From Chaetorhynchus papuensis (Eukaryota > Chordata > Aves > Passeriformes > Rhipiduridae), in the NCBI GenBank assembly GCA_013396525.1, contig VWYX01000403.1:166378-230377 (forward strand): a DNA stretch of 64,000 nucleotides, in the 5' to 3' direction. Both the position numbers and the translations under genes were made by a program. The notes below the pieces were generated by a model. The model saw only the letters and a program-made list of their open reading frames with translations. It was not told the DNA's origin and searched no databases. This document shows, one piece after another, positions 13,101 through 24,209 of this stretch. Each line of letters begins with the position of its first letter. Position 1 is the stretch's first letter.

Positions 13101-15907
13101 CTGGGACGGGCCGAGTTCGCTGTCACAGGCCCAGTGTCTTCTGTAAGTGTCTGAAGCAGGAGTTCTGTCCCAGAGCTGCTCTGTAATGCTGCTCCAATGA
13201 GGCTGCCACAGCACCAGAAGGGTCAGGCTCTGCTTGGGCTGTCCCAGGAGCTCAGCGGTGCTTTGAGCATCTCCCCTGGGGTCTGCAGCATTTCAATATT
13301 GGCGTTTCCCACTGAAATGGGCACTCCATGGAGCCCCCTGCTCGCCCCATGCGGGCTGGGTGGGGGTGGCAGTGTCCTCCCCCCTTCTCACCAGTGCTGT
13401 CTGTTGGGGAAGATGAAACAGGAAAGCCTTATTGCCTGGCAAAAGATGCTGAGAACATGGAAACTCTAGGTGAAATTGAGATGAAAGCACACTTTGAGAT
13501 ACCAGGCCTCAGTTACTGAACAACTGGAAAACAATGGTGTGGCCGGCTGAAGATGATCCCCTTTGATTGAACAATACCCTCTGCCAGCAGACAGCTCCAA
13601 GGGGCAGAGCAGACCCTACTGGCTTGGCAGAAAGGGTCCAAAGAGTGGTTTTTAGGGTTTAAAATGTAACACAGTATGGTAATACAATAGCTGTCACAGC
13701 TCCCTGCAGATGTCCCTCCTCTGGGGGCACGGAGCACACCTGGTGTGGTTTTGTTTCCAGACCGTGTGGGCTGGCAGCTCCCTGCTGTGGAGGTCGATTA
13801 CCCCGAAGGAATTGATCGCTACAAACACTTTGCCAGGTTCCTGCTGGAAGGAAAGGTGGGTATGTTCCAGCTGCAGCACTTCCTTGGTGTTAGTAATAAG
13901 TTTTTAGCCCAGTTTTTTGGAGGAGATGAGCCTCGTGGCTTCTTTGTTTGTGTGTGCCCGTGCCTCACCATTTGCTGGTGGATGGAAGAGTTTATTGTGG
14001 TTGGTGAGGTGGGGAAGGTATCTTTAAAACACAGAAAAAAGCGTGAAAAATCAGTATTTCGGTGAAGGAGACCCCCAGATTTAAGTCCTGTTTTTGCAAA
14101 GGAAGAAAAGCTAATAGCTCCTGTCTTTGTCCACCCTGAGACAGAAGAATTGTCCAACAAGCCAGTCAGGACAAGGCTTATGGACACATGGATAGGAGGG
14201 AGATGGTAGTGGAGAATATGACATGGGAATTTATAGTAGCACAGGTTCATTGATGGTTGTTACCATATAACAATTGATTTACCTTATTCATTATGCCCTT
14301 CTTGTAACAAATCTTGCAGGTCATTAAAAAGCTGGGTTCCTACAGCCAGTGCCTGCTGTCCAGTCCCCTCATAATGCTGAAGACATGGTCCAAGTAAGTT
14401 GTTAAAAACAAACTTCAGGTTGTCGTCTCCACCAAACACTTTTCACTTCCTTTCTCAATTAAAAAAATTCAATGCTGGGAAGGGTGTTGCAGACTGTGAT
14501 CTTGGCTGTAGCTGCAGGGCGAGGAAAATGAGTTTTCTCACCAAGAAAAGGTGTGTCCCAGGAGAGCTGGGCTCTGAGCTCTGCTGGGCACTGCTGGGCT
14601 CTGAGCTCTGTTCAGGTGCTGCTCACCCCTGTGCTGCCCTCCGTGCTTTGCTTTGGAATTGGCTCTGCCTTTATTTCTTTTCAAAAAACATGTTTCCAAC
14701 AGGCACTGGGGTTTTTGATGACACTTACAGGCCTGTGACCCTCCAAAAGGCTCCCTTTCTCTCCCCTCGTTCTCTCATTTACCAAATGAACTTTCCCAGA
14801 GTCTGCTCTGACTTTTCCTGGAGTTGATGGGTGCAAGGATTTTGGAGGACTGTGTTAAAAGTGACAGATGTTATCTGAGGGTCCTACAGTGACCAAGTGT
14901 TTCCCTGTTTTAGTCAGTTCTGAGCTCAGCAAGGCACCTGGGGACTCCTTCTTGCTCTACCTTGTGCTCTGCAGCTGCAGAGGAGACACAAAGAGCAACC
15001 TGCTGCTACTTTTAACCACAAGGAATTGTAGTGGGGGCAAGAAATTGCTCGCAGTGAATTTTCTTCAGCCAGTGGCACGTTTCTGTACGCAGAGGTTGTG
15101 TCTGTGTGTTTATATTTAGCCTTTTCAGAAGATGTAGAGTTCATTAAGGTAAGCTGGATGCTCTGGCACTCTGCTAATGAACGTTGTTTTATTGCACCAT
15201 TTCATTGATTCAGGCTTCAGCCCAGGACAGAAGCCCTCCTGCAGGCTCTGGTTAAAGAAAATTGTGATAATCGTGATGCTCTGCTGGCTGCATGGAAGAA
15301 AAATCCTAAATGTAAGTGTTCTGCTTGCCTAATCATCAGTCATACCAGTGGAGTACCTTGAGCACTATTGAATTATAATTTTAAAAAATGGACTATTTCA
15401 CTTGTTAAGCTCCAAATATTTCCTGTTTTCTTACCAGGAGCAGTAACGCCCTGTGTTTGGTTCTTGTGAAAAATGACAGAAAGCCCTTCAGAAAGCAACA
15501 TTTATTTGTATTATAAGATTAATTCTTTTTCTGTAGTTGTAACCACAGTTAAAACGTATTAGACTATGGTGGTACTGTCCATGGACACTGGAAAACTTTT
15601 TTTTCCAGGTAAAATGGATTTTGTTCAGTATTGTGTACCAGATTAGAAGAATTCTTTTACAGAAGTGCTGCAGAGGTGGCTCACAGAGATTCCTGTGGGT
15701 GCTGTCACCTGTGCATGGAAGTGTCCAAGCTCCAGCAGCGTCCCAGCAGGGGAAGGCTGGTCCTGGCTCCCACGGGAGCTCGTTTTTCCAGCCAAACTCT
15801 GTAACTGCTCTGCTTCCCTTGCAGACCTGCTCGCAGCCTATCGCCAGTGGGTCCCCGAGGCCATGCACCACGACCTCGCCCTGAAGTGGCCACCGGTAGC
15901 CCTGTGA
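980..15907 (+). CDS. DHX37: DHX37, DEAH-box RNA helicase (27 coding exons)
   Basis: Orthologue of human DHX37 and yeast Dhr1, a nucleolar helicase known to remove U3 snoRNA from pre-40S particles with UTP14. Exons: 980-1082, 1975-2144, 2832-2944, 3119-3449, 4080-4228, 4527-4619, 4740-4836, 5186-5299, 5698-5799, 6292-6406, 6504-6599, 6938-7014, 7502-7640, 7882-7958, 8945-9177, 9652-9763, 10353-10459, 10834-11022, 11235-11359, 11717-11833, 11945-12117, 12475-12589, 13005-13142, 13761-13855, 14320-14393, 15214-15311, 15825-15907. All introns are GT-AG and phases agree, giving 1144 residues (human, from memory, about 1157 with 27 exons). Motifs: basic N-terminus and lysine-rich segment, acidic Ser/Glu stretch in exon 4, Walker A GETGSGKT at 268-275, DEAH 365-368, SAT 401-403, ATNVAETS at 607-614, QRAGRAGR 655-662, then the helicase-associated and OB-like C-terminal region. 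The start has a GCCGCC Kozak context. The exon 13 donor is weak (GTTTGG). The introns show only the repeats listed separately and no embedded gene that I could recognise. Confidence 0.97.
1240..1375 (+). mobile_element. CR1 LINE 3'-end fragment (DHX37 intron 1)
   Basis: This stretch resembles the conserved CR1 3' region: a 'GGAATGGGCTGCCCAG' segment, then 'CCGTCCCTGGA', then 'GGCTGGACTCGATG' followed by a 'TCTTTTCCAGCC' block and a degenerate ATTGATTCC end. It is heavily 5'-truncated and in sense orientation. The boundaries are approximate, judged by eye. Confidence 0.7.
8478..8908. repeat. TGTCCCTC-type minisatellite in DHX37 intron 14
   Basis: About 430 bp of short pyrimidine units (CTCCTGTCCCT / CTTGTCCCT variants) make an almost pure C/T strand. 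All frames across it are open (for example 8308-9003 and 8345-9169) only because units such as TCCTGTCCC lack stops. It ends about 35 bp before the exon 15 acceptor, so it lies next to that intron's splicing signals. Copy number is probably variable. Confidence 0.95.
11047..11190. repeat. 17-18 bp minisatellite in DHX37 intron 18
   Basis: Direct copies of a unit like CTGTGTCCCTGTCACGGG, shifting to CTGTGCCCCTGTCACAG, run about eight times just after the exon 18 donor. The later copies are shorter and more diverged. No coding role is apparent. Confidence 0.9.
11567..11706. repeat. 27-30 bp minisatellite reaching the exon 20 acceptor
   Basis: Tandem copies of a unit that begins AACTGACCAGCTCCTCCTGT and ends CCGTCAGGAG: two of 30 bp, two of about 27 bp lacking one CTC, and a last partial copy. 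The partial copy runs into the pyrimidine tract and the AG (11715-11716) of DHX37 exon 20. The array therefore supplies part of the branch-point and pyrimidine region of that intron. Confidence 0.92.
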
Positions 15908-16178
15908 CTCTTGGTGGTGATGGACTCCTTTCCTCCGAGGTGTTTTGAGAGCTTTCTGAGGGTTTCCTTGGAAGTCTGAAGCAGATGGACTCACCAACTG
16001 TAGCAATGCCTTTTTGTAAGCAAACCAGGTGTTGTTCTGTTTCCCCAGAAGCCCTACCAGCTGTTCAGCTGGTATTTCGTAATATTAATGTTTGGATAAT
16101 TTTATCCATTGTATTTTATGGATTTTTTTTTTTTTTACCCGAACTTTCTCTTTGGACTATATTAGTCATATGAACTGT

Positions 16179-16184
16179 AATAAA
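16179..16184 (+). terminator. DHX37: DHX37 polyadenylation signal AATAAA
   Basis: A canonical AATAAA lies 272 bp after the DHX37 stop codon (15905-15907), followed by T/GT-rich sequence. This gives a short 3' UTR and is the only canonical hexamer seen before the tRNA cluster. Confidence 0.8.
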
Positions 16185-16189
16185 TGTGT

Positions 16190-16740
16190 AAAGTTCTTGG
16201 TCTGGATGGGAGAATTGTTTGCTGTGTGGGATGCTGCAATGAGCAGAATTTCAGACCTGTGCAGGCAGTTCCTCACGTGTGTCAGCACATCCTCGTGCAG
16301 ACAGAACCTTTGCTGGTGGGCTGGCCCTGGGCAGCAGCTCAGGACAGGAAGCATAAAAGTGAGGAAACTCGTGGGTTGAGATAGGAATGGTTTAATTAGT
16401 GAAGGGAAGAAGCTTGAGTTTACCTTCCCCCTTCCCCTGATCTTTCTGTGCTGATGGGCTGCTGTTTGTGACGCCGCTGCAGGACAAGGTGAGGGCAGGG
16501 ACACTCCTGTCCCCCTGTTCTGAAGGAAACCGGTGCAGCCCAACTGGCTGGATGTGTGTCCATAACTCCCAGTGCTCCCCTGCGCTGCAGGGGTGAGACC
16601 AGGACACAAGTAAGCGTTAAAAACATCTAAAGCTGACTGAACAGCACCTTTAAAGTTGGAGCCAGAAGGAAAGCGGCGCTTGCTCTGGGTGTTCTCAGTC
16701 AAACGCTGCAGCACCGCCGTGTTTGGGATGGGCCCGGACA
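16190..16740. other. Intergenic spacer DHX37 to tRNA cluster
   Basis: I see no gene here. The sequence is mixed in composition. The open frame on the minus strand (16166-16774) has no recognisable domain and no splice or promoter context. Confidence 0.5.
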
Positions 16741-16746
16741 GGGGGA

Positions 16747-16981
16747 CAAAAAAAAGAAAGAAGAAGAAGAACAAGAAGAGGGAAGAAAGAAGAAAAGAGA
16801 AGAAGAAAGAAAGAAAAGAAGAAGAAGGAAAAAAAAAGTGGAAAAGAAAGAAGAAGAAGAAGAGGGAAGAAAGAAGAAAAGAGAAGAAGAAAGAAAGAAA
16901 AGAAGAAGAAGGAGAAGAAAGAAAGAAGAAGAAGAAGAAGAAAAAGAAAGAAAGAAGAAGAAAAAAAAAAAGAAAAAGAAA
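16747..16981. repeat. GAA/GAAA polypurine tract
   Basis: About 235 bp consist almost only of A and G, as GAA, GAAA and GGAA units. The tract ends 2 bp before the minus-strand tRNA-Ala gene. On the minus strand it reads as long T and C runs, so it supplies several Pol III terminator T-tracts for that tRNA. It is a candidate for triplex (H-DNA) formation. The lysine/glutamate-rich and phenylalanine/serine-rich open frames across it are composition artefacts. Confidence 0.95.
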
Positions 16982-16982
16982 G

Positions 16983-17054
16983 TGGAGATGCCGGGGATTG
17001 AACCCGGGGCCTCATACATGCAAAGCATGCGCTCTACCACTGAGCTACATCCCC
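16983..17054 (-). tRNA. tRNA-Ala (anticodon TGC)
   Basis: A 72-nt gene on the minus strand. Acceptor stem GGGGATG pairs with CATCTCC and the discriminator is A. The A box is TAGCTCAGTGG, the B box GGTTCAATCC, and the anticodon loop CTTTGCATG has anticodon TGC. There is no intron. It differs from the + strand copy at 18388-18459 by two bases (a D-loop T/C and a variable-loop C/T). T-runs for Pol III termination follow at once in the polypurine/polypyrimidine tract. Confidence 0.96.
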
Positions 17055-17290
17055 GTGCTGACCAGGGTTACTTCCACACTCAATACAACGATAACAGGAG
17101 CCGCACACCGGGCCTCGCAGTGACACCGCGGCCATCCCGCAGTTGCCCCGCATCCCCCGCGCCCCGCGCAGCCCCGCGCTGGGCCCTGGCGGCGGCAGCG
17201 CCCGCGGGAGCGGAGCGGGATGGCGGCAGCTCCGCCTGGGGCGGGACCGCACCCTCATCTAGCAAGGCGGAAAAGCATAAACTACGCTTG

Positions 17291-17362
17291 TCCTCGTTAG
17301 TATAGTGGTGAGTATCCCCGCCTGTCACGCGGGAGACCGGGGTTCGATTCCCCGACGGGGAG
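17291..17362 (+). tRNA. tRNA-Asp (anticodon GTC)
   Basis: A 72-nt gene. Acceptor stem TCCTCGT pairs with ACGGGGA, including a G-U pair, with discriminator G. The anticodon GTC is at 17324-17326 and the B box is GGTTCGATTC. There is no intron. A TTTT terminator follows at about 17372. The sequence is identical to the second Asp copy at 18028-18099. Confidence 0.96.
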
Positions 17363-17730
17363 GTGGCATAACTTTTGCCCCCGGGTGCCATTTTTTGTGG
17401 GCGGCCCCGTGCAGGGTTTGTCCGTGACGCTGCCGTGGAACTCCCCGCCGGAGGGGCGGGGCAAAGCCGGCAGAGACGCGTTTTGTTCCACGGGAGGGGG
17501 TCGGGACGGCTTTTATCCCCGGGGTGCGTGCTGAGCACCCCGCGGCTGCTGGTACCGGGAGGTTCCCTGGGGTCCCGGGAGTGGAAATCACGGGGGGAAG
17601 GTGTGAAGCCCTGGACAGCCCAGGAACCGCGCGGCGGAACCCGCGGGGAAGGGCGGGCACCGGCCGGGTAGCGGCACCCGGGGGGCGCGGGGCGGGGTCG
17701 TATCTACGGCCAGCGAGGGCGCTCTCGCCC

Positions 17731-17803
17731 GCCGAAATAGCTCAGTTGGGAGAGCGTTAGACTGAAGATCTAAAGGTCCCTGGTTCGATCCCGGGTTTCG
17801 GCA
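17731..17803 (+). tRNA. tRNA-Phe (anticodon GAA)
   Basis: A 73-nt gene. Acceptor stem GCCGAAA pairs with TTTCGGC, with discriminator A. The A box is TAGCTCAGTTGG, the anticodon GAA is at 17764-17766, and the B box is GGTTCGATCC. There is no intron. Strong T-runs follow (TTTTT at about 17811, then TTTTTTT), which should terminate Pol III. Confidence 0.97.
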
Positions 17804-18027
17804 GAAGGCTTTTTGCTTTTTTTCTTTTTCCCGTTCGTTTTGCCGCTGAGCGGAGAGCGCCGGGGCTGCTGTCCCTGCGGCGGGTGGCTGAGCCGGTGTC
17901 AACGTAGGCACCGCACGTGTGCGACTTTTGTGTCAGGAACCGCTTCCCGAAGAACGGCGGCGATGGAACGGGTCCTGCTGCGGCCGCTCGGGCATGACCT
18001 GACCCGCGGAGAACCCTTCTCAAGCCG

Positions 18028-18099
18028 TCCTCGTTAGTATAGTGGTGAGTATCCCCGCCTGTCACGCGGGAGACCGGGGTTCGATTCCCCGACGGGGAG
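18028..18099 (+). tRNA. tRNA-Asp (anticodon GTC), second copy
   Basis: A 72-nt gene identical in sequence to the copy at 17291-17362. A TTTTT run follows at about 18112. Flanks of the two copies differ, so this is not a very recent block duplication. Gene conversion or strong selection would explain the identity. Confidence 0.96.
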
Positions 18100-18387
18100 G
18101 TTGTGTGTAATTTTTGCTATCTCGTTTCGTTTTTTACTTTGTTCTTCCCGCACGGACTTGTCTGATTTCCGACAGAACAAAACCATTCCGTTTTGTGTGT
18201 GCGAACCAGCGCGTTCCTGTCTTTCTAAGGGCTGCCTGAGGATCGCACCAGGCTCTGTACACTACAGTTCCCGCAGCCCACCGGGGCCTGGCGGGGTCTC
18301 GATGCGGCTCTGTCCGCTCGCCGTTCCCCGCACCGGGGCCACCGGAGCGCGGACGTCAGCGGCGGGCAGGGGTGTTCCTACGGGCAG

Positions 18388-18459
18388 GGGGATGTAGCTC
18401 AGCGGTAGAGCGCATGCTTTGCATGTATGAGGTCCCGGGTTCAATCCCCGGCATCTCCA
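18388..18459 (+). tRNA. tRNA-Ala (anticodon TGC), second copy
   Basis: A 72-nt gene. GGGGATG pairs with CATCTCC, discriminator A, anticodon TGC, A box TAGCTCAGCGG, B box GGTTCAATCC, no intron. A TTTT terminator follows within about 20 bp. It lies in the opposite orientation to the first Ala gene, so the two Ala genes bracket the cluster. Confidence 0.96.
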
Positions 18460-20050
18460 GGTGGAGGCTGCTCTTTTCGGTAATGTTTTATCCAGTTCAA
18501 GTCACCACGTCTCATCAAACAGCAGCAAACTGACCGTGCGGCCGAAATGGGCTCAGGGTGGCACTTCCCAGCGGCATAAAACGGGTTTATTTTCCATTTG
18601 GTTCTCCTCAGGCCTGTGCAAACACACGTGGCTTTTGTGTCCCATTCACGTTTTAAGGGACAGACGGAGGAGGCCCAAAAAGGACAAAGCACTGAACCCC
18701 GAAATGCAGGGCGACACTGGCCACTCATCACAGCCTGACACTGCCACGTTCCACAGCCCAGCAGAGCTGGCACTGTGTTCACCTTGTAACTAAAAGAACA
18801 AGCTTAGCATTATATTCACTTTCTGCTGAGGAAAGACCTAAACCTGGAAGGCTTCTCCAATTTTTGATGTTTATACGCTCCCAAGGCACACAGTGCCAGC
18901 CACTGAGCACTGAGAAGTAACCAAGACTTCTGCGGTATTTTTTTTTTCCATCTAAATGACCCAAGTGTTTGAGATTATTATCACTACAGCTGTGGTGTTA
19001 ATACAAACACAAAGCAACAGAGGCCAAAGAGCTCCCCAGAGCATTCCCCTCCGTAACAGCTCCATGTGTCAGGCAGACACAGGCGCTTTTCCTCAAACCA
19101 CAAAGCTGTAGCTGGACTTCTGCTCCCTTCCTGCTGGTGAGCAGCCCTGGGTGTTACCTGTGTCCCTTCCATTTTCCTCGGCCGCTGGCAAATGAAGGAT
19201 TTTGTAGGCGGATTGGACCGAATGGCATTGCCTGAATCTTGCAGACAAAGCTCCGTTCCGTTCCCAGCTGTGCCCTGGAATTGCTGTGCAGTTTGAGTAG
19301 GATGGTGCACGAGCCAACCGAGTGCAACAGAGGTCTGTCAGAAGGTGCTCTGTGAAAACAGAGGAAGAAATAGGCATTATTATTACTATTATTTCTGACT
19401 GATTTTCCCCGAGCTATAAACTCCATTGCAGCTCAGATGCATACTCCACTTTACGTGTGCACAAATATACGCACACGCTCATTGATTATAACTTGGGCAG
19501 ACCATCCGCAGGACTTCATCTCTTTATCCATCAGGCCTTTCTTTGCCCTTCTTGTCGAGGCCAAGATCCAAGACTCTTTGCCCCTCACGTCCCCTCTCCA
19601 GGCTCCCCGATCCCCATCCCGAGGCAGGAGCCTCCTGCAGCCCCCCTTTCCTGGGGTGCTCCCTGCCCTTCAGGCTGCTCCAAGCTCGGCGGGTGCCCCA
19701 GCATCACCTCAGCAGCCAGACACCTCCTCTGCCCTGTCCCTTGTCCCACGGCCCTGATGGCACCAAAGGGTTGGCATAAACCTCTTCCACCTTGTGCCCA
19801 TCCCAGAGGGGCTGTGCCCGGCTGGGTGACGGACACCACCCTGTCCCTCCACACCGGAGGCCTCTCACACAGAAATAACACTCGAGGCGTCCCTCAGGAT
19901 AAAGCAACAAACTCCCTCCCTCAGGAGCCCCCTCACGTGTGGCCGTAGGCAGAGCCGACCCTCGCCCTGCCTCAGGGGTGGCATCCAAGGAGGTGTTTTT
20001 CAAGGAGGGGCGAAACTGCAGGGTTTAAACCCCTGAACACAACGAAAGGC
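18460..20050. other. Spacer between tRNA cluster and UBC promoter
   Basis: I see no gene here. A run of T at about 18940 and ordinary mixed sequence are present. Open frames at 19437-20003 on both strands are proline- and serine-rich translations of GC-rich DNA with no recognisable domain. Confidence 0.5.
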
Positions 20051-20059
20051 CCTGACAGA

Positions 20060-20366
20060 AGCTGCAGATGCGGCCTCGTCTCCAAGCTGGGGTCACTGAG
20101 ATGCCCCAACAGCGGCCCCGCTCCGGCGGCTCCAGGCCGGGTTTTCCCGCCGCTCCGGACGCGCCGCTCGCCGTCCCGCGCGCGGCAGCCCCAGCACAGC
20201 CGCGCGAGGCGCCGATCCCTCCGCGCCGCCTGGCCGCCCTCCCCTCTCACCCACGCAGGAGAGCGGCGGCGCGCGGCGCGAGGAAAATAGTGCGCAGCGG
20301 AGTGATCCGACCGCGGGGGCGGGGCGCCGAGGGCCATATAAGCACCGAGCGGGGGGGATGCGTGGT

Positions 20367-20370
<4 letters not shown>
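20060..20370 (+). promoter_or_regulatory. UBC: UBC core promoter (TATA plus GC boxes)
   Basis: A CpG island carries a GGGGGCGGGGC GC box at about 20315-20327 and a CATATAAGC TATA element at about 20335-20343. Transcription should begin roughly 25-30 bp later, near 20367. The TATA box fits the strong, stress-responsive expression known for polyubiquitin genes. I looked for nGAAnnTTCnnGAA heat-shock elements in 20000-20340 and did not find a clear one. Confidence 0.75.
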
Positions 20371-21537
<1,167 letters not shown>

Positions 21538-21558
21538 ACCAGCAGGTTGTTGCTTCCA

Positions 21559-21676
21559 AATAAAGGGTTCCCTGCACTTGTTCATTCCAATAAAGCTATT
21601 GCATCCACAAAAGTTTGTGTCCCAAGTTACATGAACAGTTGTCTGTGACATTGCCTGACTCCAGCTCTCTAATAAA
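21559..21676 (+). terminator. UBC: UBC polyadenylation signals
   Basis: Three AATAAA hexamers lie at 21559-21564, 21589-21594 and 21671-21676. The first is 22 bp after the stop, giving a very short 3' UTR. The others allow slightly longer ends. Confidence 0.75.
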
Positions 21677-21679
21677 CAA

Positions 21680-23170
21680 TAATTATGTAGTTTCCACAGA
21701 AAAAAAGAGTTGCAAAACCGCCTTATGCAAGGCTTCTGCATGTGTGCTGATCGTAGCTAATCCCTCAGCCTGGGTTTGCCCGGGGTTGTATAAGTGTTCT
21801 GATACCTGGCTGCAGCTCGGTGCCCGCCTGCAGATGTTGTGCAGCTGTGGGCGTTGCGTAAGCATGCATATGCAACAGGAAGCTGTGGATGCTCCTGAGT
21901 CGGAAGGCTTTGAAATAGCTCTCGGTTGCCCAGCAACTGTTCTTACTTTGGGATTAATGGAGAAACAGCAGAAGGGTAATCCTGCAGCTCTGTCACGGGC
22001 TGGGGCAACAGGATGTCGCTGCTGGTTCTGCAGCCCTTGGGCTTGAAAAGTGAGGTGGGAGGTGCAGATCTCGTTTGTTGTGGAGTGGACTTGTTTTTTG
22101 TTGAGCTTAATGACATGATGGAAGCAGTAATTTCAGATGTACTTACTGGAAATCTGAATGTGCTTCATTCCAGCTGTGCCCCAAGTGGAAATGCTGCACT
22201 GCTGAGCTGAGATGGGACAGAGCGCTTCCCGTGTGCTGTAGAAGCCCTGGCAAAAGGGAAGTTTCCACTCAAGTGTTTGTGGTGGAGGTTGCACAAGGGG
22301 CTGATGAGGAGTTAACCGTGGCTGTGCTGGGCGTGGGGAGAGGGAAAAGGGAGAGTAAAACAGAAACGCCTTTTCCAGGAGTGGTGACATGGACTCGCTG
22401 TAGAAGTGGATACAGTGGGAGCTGAATAATGGTCTCAGCCGGTGACTGGCTTCAGGAAGGGATCTCACTGCCTGGGTGGGATAGCAGGGTTTGACTCAAG
22501 TAACACCAACTGCTTTTAGTGCTGTGTGGCCTCTAAGGAGAACGTTTGGAGCACGAAGATCTGTGCTGGGCTGGAGGATGCATTTGAATGCTAAGGAGCT
22601 AAATCCTGCGTGGGTGGGAGCTGGTGCTGTGCCATCCTGGACATCCTGTCCTCCCCCGTGGGAGTGCCCCGGGCTCTGCCCATGCCTGCCCTGGCTCCCG
22701 GTTCCTGAGCTGAACCCCAACAACTGCAACGAGCAGTTTGCCATTGTGTGGGGTTTCTGTCCTCTTGGGACATCAGAATTCACAAACTGAGCAGCTCTTC
22801 AGCAGAGCTGTGGCTCCTTAAATGCAGGTGTCTGGTCAGCCAAGGGGAGCTGTCACTGGAATGCAAGGAGCATTAACTGCAAGTGGTTCTAATTTGAATG
22901 CAGCCTCACTGCCATGAGGGGAGAGCTGCAGGACATGGGGTGCTCGATGAATGTCAAAAGCCTCAAAATTAAGAAATTCCTTTATTTTCAGTGTCTCAGT
23001 AAAAAACCTTTACGATGCCGTAATTAAAACCCACAATGCTGGACAAATCCATAATGGCCCGGCAGGCTGCAGCCAGGCAGAGCAGGAAGCTTGGAGGAGA
23101 AATCTGTGCCGTCATCTGGTGAGCTGGGTCAGCCTCTGCTGACCACAGAGGGAATGGCATGGAGTTGTGC
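21680..23170. other. UBC-SCARB1 intergenic, proximal part
   Basis: No gene recognised. It contains a TTGCGTAA C/EBP- or PAR-bZIP-like site at 21854-21861 beside CATGCATATGCAAC, and an RFX X-box-like GTTGCC-C-AGCAAC at 21925-21937. Both lie within about 90 bp and could belong to a regulatory element. Confidence 0.45.
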
Positions 23171-23174
23171 TAGG

Positions 23175-23397
23175 AGGGTTAGGGTGGATATTAGGAAAAA
23201 GCTCTTCCCACAGAGCGTGGTCAGACACTGAACAGGATTCCTGGGGCAGTGGTCACAACACCAAGCCTGCCACAGTTCAAGAAGAGCTTGGACAACACTC
23301 TCAGGTGTGTGGTGGGATTTTGGAGCTGTCCTGTGCAGGGTTTTGACTTGATCCTAGTGGGTCCCTTGCAACTCAGGACATTCTATGGTTCTGTGAC
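23175..23397 (+). mobile_element. CR1 LINE 3'-end fragment
   Basis: A 5'-truncated, sense-orientation CR1 tail: GGATATTAGGAAAAAGCTCTT, then a CACAG..GTGGTCA block, CCTGGGGCAGTGGTCACA, CAAGAAGAGCTTGGACAAC, and the end ATTCTATGGTTCTGTG, which matches the CR1 8-mer terminal repeat. The boundaries are approximate. Confidence 0.85.
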
Positions 23398-24209
23398 CTC
23401 CACGGGTCACTCTGCTGGGTTTGAGGAACCTCAAGGCTCACAGTGGCACTGCCAATGCTTCAGAGGCAGCACCCGTGAGCAGAGACAGCAGCTGGGGTGG
23501 GATCAACCACAGAACAACAAAATTTGATGAGAACAGCAAAGCATTTTGTAAACTTTAAGGTTTTCTTCTGTTCTAACCATGGCAGAACATGCTGTTGCCA
23601 GAGATCTTCTCACAGTCACATTGTTCTGCAGCGCCTCAGGGAATCTCCTGGATTTCACTGGGATTTACTGGGATTTGAAGAAAAACTGCTTTCACAGCAT
23701 TTCTTTGTAACAAAATGTTTTAAAAAGTAAAGGAAAACATAACACCTATTTTGTGCTCTTCTGAAGGCATTGCTGCTGGGAGACGGGGCTTGTTGAGCAG
23801 AAAACACAGTCCAGTTTATGACAGCCTGTTTTAAATCAATCATGTGCAACATCCCATTGTCCCAGCTGCAAGGTGACCTGAGCTAAAACATCTGGAAACT
23901 GGACTGCTTTCACCTGCCACACACCGTCCTGCTTGATGAGAGGGGACACAACCTCACGGCTGCCACCAGGCAGGGCCCAGCACAGCACAGGACCTGCCTC
24001 GCCATGGCCTCCACCTCGCTGGAACATTTGCATTTGTATCTTTACACTTTACTGTGTCTTTTTTCCCTTCTAAACCTTTAAGCCTGATAGTTGCCCCTCT
24101 TTTAACTACCAGATCAATTAATCGATGTCTCTGTTCAATCCCAGCCCGTCTCTGCTGTGGGATGAGCCCCCTTTCCCAGCAGCAATGACTTCAGAAGAAT
24201 GGCTCCAAA
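23398..24209. other. Spacer between two CR1 fragments
   Basis: No gene, RNA or regulatory element that I can support. Mixed sequence with a short A/T-rich stretch at about 23680-23760. Confidence 0.5.

Noticed and set aside
1965..14393. Intron-encoded snoRNAs in DHX37 introns
   Set aside because: I looked for paired C/D boxes with terminal stems and H/ACA hairpins and saw no convincing case by eye. A covariance-model search would be needed to exclude them.
16656..17123. Lys/Glu-rich 155-codon frame
   Set aside because: Produced by the GAA polypurine tract and running into a tRNA gene.
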